DNA from: JBKECF01 sp047974375
Lineage (GTDB): Bacteria; Bacillota; Clostridia; Lachnospirales; CAMZNU01
Length of the DNA stretch: 64,000 nt
Direction of reading: 5' to 3'
Assembly (NCBI GenBank): GCA_047974375.1
Contig: JBKECF010000010.1
Span: forward strand, 62,001 to 126,000
Shown: in pieces, positions 55,975 to 62,778 of the stretch
Numbering within the stretch: position 1 is the first letter of the stretch
How the letters are laid out: each line of letters opens with the position of its first letter
Translations under genes and position numbers: made by a program
Notes under the pieces: generated by a model
The model's database searches: none
Told to the model about the DNA's origin: nothing
Seen by the model: the letters and a program-made list of their open reading frames with translations, nothing else

Positions 55975-56115
55975 GGCGAGAGACGGTGTTTAAACCCATG
56001 TATAAGTCAATAGACCTATCCGTCAGTGGAGGCTTATACTCACACTGAACGGCGAATTAGACAGTCCCGCCACCCATACCAGCATTGAGGTTGAGTCTAA
56101 TTTTTACCGATAAAT
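55975..56115 (+). ncRNA. Structured RNA candidate, possibly HEARO/OMEGA-type (standalone)
   Basis: G+C-richer than its surroundings and clearly foldable. Perfect helices are GTATAAG (56000-56006)/CTTATAC (56033-56039) and AATTAGAC (56055-56062)/GTCTAATT (56095-56102). CGGTGT/ACACTG (55984-55989/56042-56047) extends the first. GACGG/CCGTC and GGCG (56051-56054)/CGCC (56068-56071) would make pseudoknots. The core AGTCCC followed by ATACCAGCATTGAGG and ACCGAT recalls, from memory, the conserved core of HEARO/OMEGA RNAs that guide IscB/IsrB. There is no nuclease ORF next to it, so the assignment to that family is unproven. Confidence 0.5.
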
Positions 56116-56157
56116 AATCTTCAATTTTCTATTGACAATAAATTTTGTTTTTGCCTA

Positions 56158-56186
56158 TTGATTATATGATTTAAAAATGATAAAAT
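56158..56186 (+). promoter_or_regulatory. Promoter candidate for the pheA operon
   Basis: TTGATT (56158-56163), 17 bases, TAAAAT (56181-56186) with an extended -10 TG at 56178-56179. It lies about 50 bases before pheA and downstream of the RNA candidate. TTGACA at 56132-56137 is a stronger -35 but has no properly spaced -10. Confidence 0.45.
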
Positions 56187-56237
56187 AACAAAAAATAACA
56201 TTTTTTCTACAAGCAATTTATATATAAAGGAGAGTTA

Positions 56238-57050
56238 ATGATAGGATACTTAGGACCACAAGGAACCTTTTCACAAATAGCAGCGGAATATTATGGAACA
56301 CTTTGTAATGAACTTACATATTATTATAAAACAATACCAAGTGTAGTTAACGCTTTAATTGATGATAAAATCAGTTCAGCAGTGCTTCCTATAGAAAATA
56401 CAACAGAAGGTAGTGTTAATGCAACTGTTGACAGTTTAATATATATTGATAATATATTCATCGAAAGTTACTTAATATTGCCTATACATCACAATCTTTT
56501 GGTTAAAAATAACTCATTAAAAATAGAAAAAATATACTCTCATGGACAGGCACTTGCACAATGTTCAAAATTTTTATTTAAAAATTATCCTAATGCAGAA
56601 TTAATCGAAACTACAAGTACAGCTGAAGCTGCCAGATTCATATCTACAAGCGATGCTAACATAGCCGCCATTTCACCAATTTCTTCAGCAAGTGTTTACA
56701 ACTTAAATATATTACATAAAGATATAGAAGATGAAAAAGAAAATTTAACGAATTTCGTTAAAATTAGTAAAAAAGAAAAAGCATGTACCATAACAACTCA
56801 AACGATTTGTTTTACTACTAAAAATAAATCGGGTGAATTATATAGAATACTCGATATATTCTCTTTGTGGGATATAAATATGACTAGGATATTCAGCAGA
56901 CCTAAAAAGGGCAATATAGGTGAATATGTTTTTTATGTTGACTTAGAGTATTCAAATAAAAATGATATGGAAAGTGCTTTGAAAATGGTAATTAGAAAAA
57001 CAAGTTTTTTTAAAAACATCGGAAGATATGACATAAGGAGATATAAGTAA
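56238..57050 (+). CDS. pheA: Prephenate dehydratase with ACT domain
   Basis: A 270-residue stand-alone prephenate dehydratase that makes phenylpyruvate. IGYLGPQGTFSQIAA start, PIENTTEGSVNATVD (51-65) and SHGQALAQCSKFL are clear. The catalytic TRF motif reads TNF at 171-173: the essential threonine is kept but Arg is Asn. In the C-terminal ACT domain the phenylalanine-binding motifs GAL and ESRP read GEL (199-201) and FSRP (219-222), so feedback control may differ. AAAGGAGAG precedes the ATG, and the stop overlaps the next gene by one base. Confidence 0.92.
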   Translation: MIGYLGPQGTFSQIAAEYYGTLCNELTYYYKTIPSVVNALIDDKISSAVLPIENTTEGSVNATVDSLIYIDNIFIESYLILPIHHNLLVKNNSLKIEKIYSHGQALAQCSKFLFKNYPNAELIETTSTAEAARFISTSDANIAAISPISSASVYNLNILHKDIEDEKENLTNFVKISKKEKACTITTQTICFTTKNKSGELYRILDIFSLWDINMTRIFSRPKKGNIGEYVFYVDLEYSNKNDMESALKMVIRKTSFFKNIGRYDIRRYK

Positions 57051-57739
57051 TGAACGTTCTTATTACTGGGGCATCTCGTGGTATAGGTAGAGCGATAGCA
57101 AATGAGTTTAGTAACGAAAATTTATTTTTGTTTTGTAACAAAAACTTTGCATCCCTTGACGAAATAGCTAATAGAAAAAACATAAATATAATAAAATGTG
57201 ATATGCAAAACTATACATCTCTGAATGAACTTGTTGAAGGTATACATATAGATGTGCTAATTAATAATGCAGGTATATCCTCCCTTGACTTATATAATAC
57301 AACTTCATATGAAGATATTAAAGCAGTTATTGATATAAATTTATACGCTCCTATGTATCTAACAAGGTTACTTTTACCAAGTATGATCTCCAATAAGCAT
57401 GGTAATATTATTAATATTTCTTCTGTTTGGGGTGAAATTGGTGCATCAATGGAGGTTGCATATAGCACTGCGAAAGCAGGACTAAATGGATTTACAAGAG
57501 CCTTAGCAAAGGAAGTAGCACCTTCCAAAATCCGTGTAAATGCTATATCTTGTGGATTAATTGATACTGATATGAACAAAAAAATAAATCCTGATGATTT
57601 AAAAAATTTAATCTATGAAATCCCTATGGGAAGAATGGGTAATGTAAATGAAATAGCTAAACTATGTAAATTCTTAAGTAGTAATGATAGCAGTTATATA
57701 ACCGGACAAGTTATTAGAGCCGACGGTGGTTGGATTTAA
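57050..57739 (+). CDS. SDR oxidoreductase, EF-P 5-aminopentanone reductase-like (YmfI type)
   Basis: A 229-residue classical short-chain dehydrogenase. TGASRGIGRAI binds NAD(P), NNAGIS stabilises the core, SSVWGEIGA holds the catalytic serine and YSTAKAG the Tyr-xxx-Lys pair. RADGGW ends the fold. The SSVWG-x-x-GA-x-x-EVAYS signature and LAKEVAPSKIRVNAI fit YmfI, which reduces 5-aminopentanone on elongation factor P to 5-aminopentanol, better than FabG. EF-P itself is not in the window. The start overlaps the pheA stop. A generic SDR role cannot be excluded. Confidence 0.7.
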   Translation: MNVLITGASRGIGRAIANEFSNENLFLFCNKNFASLDEIANRKNINIIKCDMQNYTSLNELVEGIHIDVLINNAGISSLDLYNTTSYEDIKAVIDINLYAPMYLTRLLLPSMISNKHGNIINISSVWGEIGASMEVAYSTAKAGLNGFTRALAKEVAPSKIRVNAISCGLIDTDMNKKINPDDLKNLIYEIPMGRMGNVNEIAKLCKFLSSNDSSYITGQVIRADGGWI

Positions 57740-57754
57740 CTATCAGGAGTGCGT

Positions 57755-58459
57755 ATGAAAAAAATTATTGAAGCAAAAAATATAACTAAAGAGTATATTA
57801 TGGGTGAAGTAAAGGTAATGGCATTACAAGGTGCCACACTAGATTTATATGAGAATGAACTAGTAGTAATACTAGGACCTTCGGGTTCGGGTAAAAGCAC
57901 TATATTAAATATTTTAGGTGGAATAGATAAACCAACAAACGGTGATGTTATTTATAGGGGTGAAAGTATTGTAAATTACAATGAAAGAAAATTAACAAAC
58001 TATAGAAGGGATGCTATAGGATTTGTGTTTCAATTTTACAATTTAGTCCCTAATTTAACGGCTAAAGAAAATATTTTATTAGCATCTAGGTTATCTAATA
58101 ATCCATTAAATGTTGATGAAATTCTTAGTGAAATAGAATTAGAAGATAGAGCTAATCATTTCCCATCACAAATGAGTGGTGGACAACAGCAACGTGTTGC
58201 CATAGGAAGAGCTATAGCAAAGAATCCTGATATTTTACTTTGTGATGAGCCAACTGGAGCGTTAGATTTATCAACTGGTGTAAATGCATTAAAATTGTTA
58301 AAAAAGTTTAATGTACAATACAAAAAAACTATAGCAATAATAACCCACAATAAATCTATTGGTGAAATGGCAGATCGTGTAATTTATGTTAAAGATGGAA
58401 AGATCCATAAAATTGAAAGTAATCAAAATCCTAAAAACCCTGAGGAGGTAATTTGGTGA
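57755..58459 (+). CDS. ABC transporter ATP-binding protein (MacB/LolD type)
   Basis: About 234 residues from ATG 57755, with AGGAGTG upstream; GTG 57749 is also in frame. Walker A GPSGSGKSTILN, Q-loop FQFYNLVPNLTA, signature MSGGQQQRVAIGRA, Walker B ILLCDEPTGALD and the H-loop ITHNKS are intact. This is the MacB/LolD class that works with FtsX-fold permeases. The permease and an HlyD-like adaptor follow, giving a complete mechanotransmission-type exporter. It starts 15 bases after the SDR gene. Confidence 0.92.
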   Translation: MKKIIEAKNITKEYIMGEVKVMALQGATLDLYENELVVILGPSGSGKSTILNILGGIDKPTNGDVIYRGESIVNYNERKLTNYRRDAIGFVFQFYNLVPNLTAKENILLASRLSNNPLNVDEILSEIELEDRANHFPSQMSGGQQQRVAIGRAIAKNPDILLCDEPTGALDLSTGVNALKLLKKFNVQYKKTIAIITHNKSIGEMADRVIYVKDGKIHKIESNQNPKNPEEVIW

Positions 58460-60807
58460 TTTTATTAAAAAAAGCAACACGTAGTATGTTTAGAAATAAA
58501 AAAGCCTATTTATCATGTATAGCACTAATGATTTTAGGTGCATTTATGTATATGTGTATGGTTACAACATTATCGATTTTAGAAATTAATGCAAAAGATT
58601 ATTATAAAAACAATAATTTAGGAGATGCCTTTGTTAAAATTGTTAAAGCACCTAAAAGTGCACTAGAAGAATTAAAATCAATTGACGGTATAGAAACAGT
58701 TAACGGAAGAATTGTACAGGAAGTCCGTATATATGATGATGATTTAGACAATATTAAAGTTTTAAAGTTAATATCTACCCCCTTAAAGAAGGAAACTAAA
58801 ATATTAAATAATTATATTTATACATCTAATGATATTTCCGAATATAAGGATATTTTATTAGCAGAAGATTTTTTAACTGTACATAATTACAAAGAAAATA
58901 CAAATATTGATTTTATCACAAACCAAAAAAAAGAGAGTTTTACAATCAAGGGAGGGGTTTACTCTCCGGAATATATTTATCTTGTAAAAGACTCTACTTC
59001 ATTATTTAATAATAATGCAAATTATAATTTCGCATATGCAAGCGAAGAATATATGGGAAATATATTTGATATGGTAAATTGTTATAACGATATTTCTTTT
59101 AGTTTAAAAGATGGATATACATACGATGATGTAAAAGATGAAGTTAAGAATGTTTTAAAAAAATATGGATTTATTTATATGCATCCTAGAGAGGACTTAA
59201 CAAGTTATACATTTGTAAACGAAGAAATAAAAAATGGTGTTTCAATGGGTAAATCCATGGGAATTATCTTTATATCAATTTCATCTTTTATTTTATATTT
59301 AACACTTAAACGTATTATTGAACAGGACAGAGGGCAAATAGGGACTTTAAAGGCATTCGGCTATAGTAAAAGGCAAATAATTATACATTATATTTTTAAC
59401 GGGGCAATTACCAGTCTCATAGCTGGCGTGCTAGGAATAGTGCTGAGTTTAGTTAGTGTTATACCTTTGCTTGAATTTTATTTAATATACTTTAAAATGC
59501 CACTTACTTCATCAAAAATAATCAATAAGTACTTCATTCAAGGCTTTTTATTTATAATATTAGGCGGTATATCAGGTGCTTATTTAGGTGTAAATAAAAT
59601 TATTAAACTATCTCCATCAGAAGCTATGCGATCTGAGGCACCTAAAGTAGTAAAAAATAATATCGCTGAAAAATTAATTTTTTTAAAATATATAGTAACT
59701 GAAGAATCATTCATGGGCATAAGAAATATGTTTAGAAATAGAGTTCGCTCAAGTTTTGTTATTTTAGGAATAGCATTCTCGTTTAGTATATTATGTATCG
59801 TAGGTGTAATGAAAGATTTAATGAGCAATCAATTTTTATCTATATATGATAACGTGTATAAATATGATGGGAAAATAGCTCTAGAAAATTATGTAAACTA
59901 TAATGATGGTGTAGGGGATCTATTACAATATAATGATGTAATTGAAGCAGAAGGTGTTTTATTAGAAGATGTTGTTTTATATAATGGTTACATAAATGAA
60001 AGTGTTAATTTAATAGGTATTAAAGAGAAATCTAAATTATATAGATCTTATGATGAAAAAAAAGAGAAATTAATTAAAATACCTGAAGCAGGTATAGTTT
60101 TAAATAAATATGTTGCTAATAAGATAAGTGCAGAAGTAGGGGATGAGATATTGTTAGAAAGCCCTTACTTAAAAGATAAAGTTCCAATAGTAGTTTCTAG
60201 CATAATTAATCAATCCGGAATAGGTTCATATGTTAATTTTAATTATTTAAATGATATATTTAATCTAAATAATAAAATAAACTGTTTGGTCTTTACTACA
60301 TCAGATATGCAAAAGATACGAAAAGAAATATTAAATGGCAAAAACATTAATGATATATACAGTAAGGATAGTGAAAAAAAATCTATAGAAACATTAATGG
60401 TCAACTCAGCTTTTATGATAGATATAATTATAGTAATAGGGGTTCTCATATCATTTATAATTATTTATAACTCTTCTATAATATCTCTATCTGAAAGAAG
60501 TAGAGAATATGCCACATTACGTGTGTTGGGATTTTCTGTTAAAAGAGTTAAAAAAATTATGAATTTTGAATATTGGCTTCTTTGTTTTTTTGGAATTTTA
60601 TGCGGTATTCCTTTAAGTAATGTAATGCTAACAGCTATGGCCGCACATATGAAGTTTGGTACTTTTCAATTTCCAGATACCTATAGTTCAAACTCTTATG
60701 TAATCGCTGTTGTGGGTTGTATTTTTTCTGTATTATTTTCAAATCACATGTCTGGGAAAGCTGTAAAAAAACTAAAATTAGTTGAAGTATTAAAGGAGAA
60801 GGAATAA
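58456..60807 (+). CDS. FtsX-like ABC transporter permease (MacB/LolCE family)
   Basis: About 783 residues from GTG 58456 (7 bases after GAGGAGG); TTG 58453 is a close alternative. It overlaps the ATPase gene by four bases. The layout is that of a duplicated FtsX permease: first membrane helix at about 18-40, a large extracytoplasmic domain to about 265, then membrane helices with DRGQIGTLKAFGYSKRQI. A second half has FRNRVRSSFVILGIAFS, another extracytoplasmic domain and SREYATLRVLGFSVKR. Each FtsX domain contributes a coupling helix. It moves peptides, lipids or drugs; the cargo is unknown. Confidence 0.9.
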   Translation: MILLKKATRSMFRNKKAYLSCIALMILGAFMYMCMVTTLSILEINAKDYYKNNNLGDAFVKIVKAPKSALEELKSIDGIETVNGRIVQEVRIYDDDLDNIKVLKLISTPLKKETKILNNYIYTSNDISEYKDILLAEDFLTVHNYKENTNIDFITNQKKESFTIKGGVYSPEYIYLVKDSTSLFNNNANYNFAYASEEYMGNIFDMVNCYNDISFSLKDGYTYDDVKDEVKNVLKKYGFIYMHPREDLTSYTFVNEEIKNGVSMGKSMGIIFISISSFILYLTLKRIIEQDRGQIGTLKAFGYSKRQIIIHYIFNGAITSLIAGVLGIVLSLVSVIPLLEFYLIYFKMPLTSSKIINKYFIQGFLFIILGGISGAYLGVNKIIKLSPSEAMRSEAPKVVKNNIAEKLIFLKYIVTEESFMGIRNMFRNRVRSSFVILGIAFSFSILCIVGVMKDLMSNQFLSIYDNVYKYDGKIALENYVNYNDGVGDLLQYNDVIEAEGVLLEDVVLYNGYINESVNLIGIKEKSKLYRSYDEKKEKLIKIPEAGIVLNKYVANKISAEVGDEILLESPYLKDKVPIVVSSIINQSGIGSYVNFNYLNDIFNLNNKINCLVFTTSDMQKIRKEILNGKNINDIYSKDSEKKSIETLMVNSAFMIDIIIVIGVLISFIIIYNSSIISLSERSREYATLRVLGFSVKRVKKIMNFEYWLLCFFGILCGIPLSNVMLTAMAAHMKFGTFQFPDTYSSNSYVIAVVGCIFSVLFSNHMSGKAVKKLKLVEVLKEKE

Positions 60808-62222
60808 TGAAAAATAAATTTAAAGTAATTATAAGCACTACAATATTGACATTAATTATAGTATCAATTCTTTATACTGCAAACAAACCAATAGAAGTTA
60901 ATACAGTAATCGCATCCTATGGTGATGGTAAGATAACATTTAAAGAATCTGGGTATGTGGATTATAATGTTACAGAAGTTTACCCATTAGCCAATGGTGA
61001 AGTAGAAAAGGTATATGTTAAAGAAAATGACCAAATAAATGAAGGCGATATACTAGCAACTTTAAAAAATGATGATATTCAATATCAAATAAATATATTA
61101 GAGAGCAATATAAAAAGTCTAGATTCTCAAAAAGAAAATATTTTTATAGAAAATAGTGTTAAAAAGGACAATTTAAAAACGCAAAAAGATGCTTTACAAG
61201 CCCAACTCACAGCCCTAGATGCACAAAAAAACGAAGGTACTCTTAGTACAGAAAATTTAATAAAGACCCAAGAATTAATTATTGAACAAAATTCCAAGAA
61301 TTTAGAAAATGCCAAGACTGATCTGAAAAATAATGAAGTTCTTTATACAGAGGGAATAATTTCTAAAGATGAATATAACGAATATAACCTTGCAGTTGAC
61401 TCTCTTGAATCTACTTATAAAGAAAGTATTTTACAACTTGAAAATTTAGAGGAAAATGTAGAAACTAACAAACTTGAATATTTTAACGGTAGCAAGTCCT
61501 CTATAATAGCACAAATAGATGGAATCGATGTCGCTTTAAAGAAAGATACTACTGGCGAAAGTGTCAATTATTATAATGCCCTTATTGAACAGAGTAATGT
61601 TGAGATATCAAAATTAAAAGACAACATAAATAATTTAAATATCATTTCACCTATAACAGGAACGGTAAGCGACGTTCATTTAGACAATAGTAATATTGGA
61701 AATATAAATCAATCTGCTTTTTCTATTTGGAACAAAGGTGGAAATGTAATAAATACATCAGTAAATACACGCGACATTGAATATATGTCAGTTGGTAATA
61801 ATGTAAACATAATATTTAACACACGTGATGGCGAAAGAGAATTTACAGGGGAAATTATAGAAGTGAGTAATATTGCCACAAAGGAAGTATCTAGTCTTGG
61901 AATTAACGAAAACAAAGTTAACGTAAAAATTTCTTATGAAGATAACGAAGCATTAAAACCAGGTTATGGTGTAGATGTTGAATTTATAATTTCAGAAGAA
62001 AAAGATAAAATAATTATACCAAGCTCAGCTGTTTATGAAAAAGAAAATATAAAAAAAGTTTTAATAATAAAAGACGGAAAAATATCAGAATGTAATATTG
62101 AAACAGGAACGTTGTTAGATGGCAAAGTGATTGTAGAAAGCGGACTAAAGGTAAATGATGAAGTAATAGTTGACTTAGATAATGAGAATATATCCGTTGG
62201 TAAAAAAGCTATAGGTAATTAA
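60807..62222 (+). CDS. HlyD/MacA-like efflux adaptor protein
   Basis: A 471-residue membrane-fusion-type adaptor, starting where the permease gene ends (one-base overlap). Membrane anchor at about 8-24; biotinyl-lipoyl half VEKVYVKENDQINEGDILATL; a long coiled coil (about 95-260) rich in Glu/Gln/Lys; second lipoyl half ISPITGTVSDVHLDNSNIG; then beta-barrel and membrane-proximal domains ending LKVNDEVIV. In a Gram-positive cell it would span the wall rather than reach an outer membrane. It forms the third part of the ABC-FtsX-adaptor set. Confidence 0.9.
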   Translation: MKNKFKVIISTTILTLIIVSILYTANKPIEVNTVIASYGDGKITFKESGYVDYNVTEVYPLANGEVEKVYVKENDQINEGDILATLKNDDIQYQINILESNIKSLDSQKENIFIENSVKKDNLKTQKDALQAQLTALDAQKNEGTLSTENLIKTQELIIEQNSKNLENAKTDLKNNEVLYTEGIISKDEYNEYNLAVDSLESTYKESILQLENLEENVETNKLEYFNGSKSSIIAQIDGIDVALKKDTTGESVNYYNALIEQSNVEISKLKDNINNLNIISPITGTVSDVHLDNSNIGNINQSAFSIWNKGGNVINTSVNTRDIEYMSVGNNVNIIFNTRDGEREFTGEIIEVSNIATKEVSSLGINENKVNVKISYEDNEALKPGYGVDVEFIISEEKDKIIIPSSAVYEKENIKKVLIIKDGKISECNIETGTLLDGKVIVESGLKVNDEVIVDLDNENISVGKKAIGN

Positions 62223-62223
62223 A

Positions 62224-62300
62224 AAAGGGAGCATTTTGAAAAGAAAAAACCTTGGTGCTTTGCCTCAACCCTTGGTCATAATGCCTTGCTTTTCTGCTCA
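62224..62300. repeat. Dispersed intergenic repeat, copy C
   Basis: GAAAAGAAAAAACCTTGGTG and the following CTTT (62238-62261) are identical to copy B at 36277-36300. The second part CTTGCTTTTCTGCTCAGGCA matches copy A at about 24344-24363. TTTGCCT/AGGCAAA supplies a hairpin. The left start GGGAGCATTTTGAAAAG is a decayed version of the GGCTGTC end. No right-hand inverted end was found up to 62,496. Confidence 0.6.
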
Positions 62301-62396
62301 GGCAAACAACCAGCCCCTAGCAGATGGGTCATTGACTTTAATCCAATCCCTTAACATTCTATAAAATCACCACGTTATTAGTCAATTTACGTAGTA

Positions 62397-62445
62397 AACG
62401 GCCGGATGCCAGCATTGAGGAGAGGGTCTAATTCTTACCGATTAA
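62397..62445 (+). repeat. Partial second copy of the structured-RNA core
   Basis: ATGCCAGCATTGAGG (62406-62420) and GTCTAATTCTTACCGATTAA (62426-62445) align to 56076-56114 of the RNA candidate with few differences. AACGGC (62397-62402) matches the sequence just before the deleted part. The 5' helices and the AATTAGAC strand are missing, so it looks like an internally deleted relic. The remainder of the 62,223-62,514 gap holds only repeat copy C. Confidence 0.55.
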
Positions 62446-62514
62446 GTAAAAATTGTAAGATGCGTTTAAATATTATATAATTTAAAAAAAGTATATATGA
62501 AAGGGAATGTTATT

Positions 62515-62763
62515 ATGCAAATTAAATTTAATGATGAACACAAAAAAGAAGACATACATAAAGTAGATGTAGAAGATATTTATTTTGAAGGAGAATATTT
62601 GAATATTTTAAATGATAACCTTTATCAAATAACTGGTACGGCGATAATTGAAGGAGAAAAGTATAATAACTTCACTATTGAATTTACGCTTCTTGACAAA
62701 ACAAACAATAAATTAGAAGATATTATGAAAGCTCAATGGGACGAATACGATTTTATATTATAA
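62515..62763 (+). CDS. Small hypothetical protein
   Basis: About 82 residues from ATG 62515 (AAAGGG upstream); ATG 62497 in frame is less well placed. The sequence is acidic, soluble and has no signal or membrane segment. A short beta-rich centre (YFEGEYLNILNDNLYQITGT, AIIEGEKYNNFTIEFTLLD) is followed by an acidic helical tail with WDEYDFIL. I do not recognise the family. It is followed 15 bases later by topB in the same direction, which suggests co-transcription but does not show function. Confidence 0.6.
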   Translation: MQIKFNDEHKKEDIHKVDVEDIYFEGEYLNILNDNLYQITGTAIIEGEKYNNFTIEFTLLDKTNNKLEDIMKAQWDEYDFIL

Positions 62764-62778
62764 GGTAGAGGTGAAAAA

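Noticed and set aside
55975..56115. c-di-GMP (GEMM) or other metabolite riboswitch controlling pheA
   Set aside because: Only the ACCGAT ending resembles GEMM; the core motifs of GEMM, SAM, TPP, glycine and fluoride switches are absent, and a promoter candidate lies between it and pheA.
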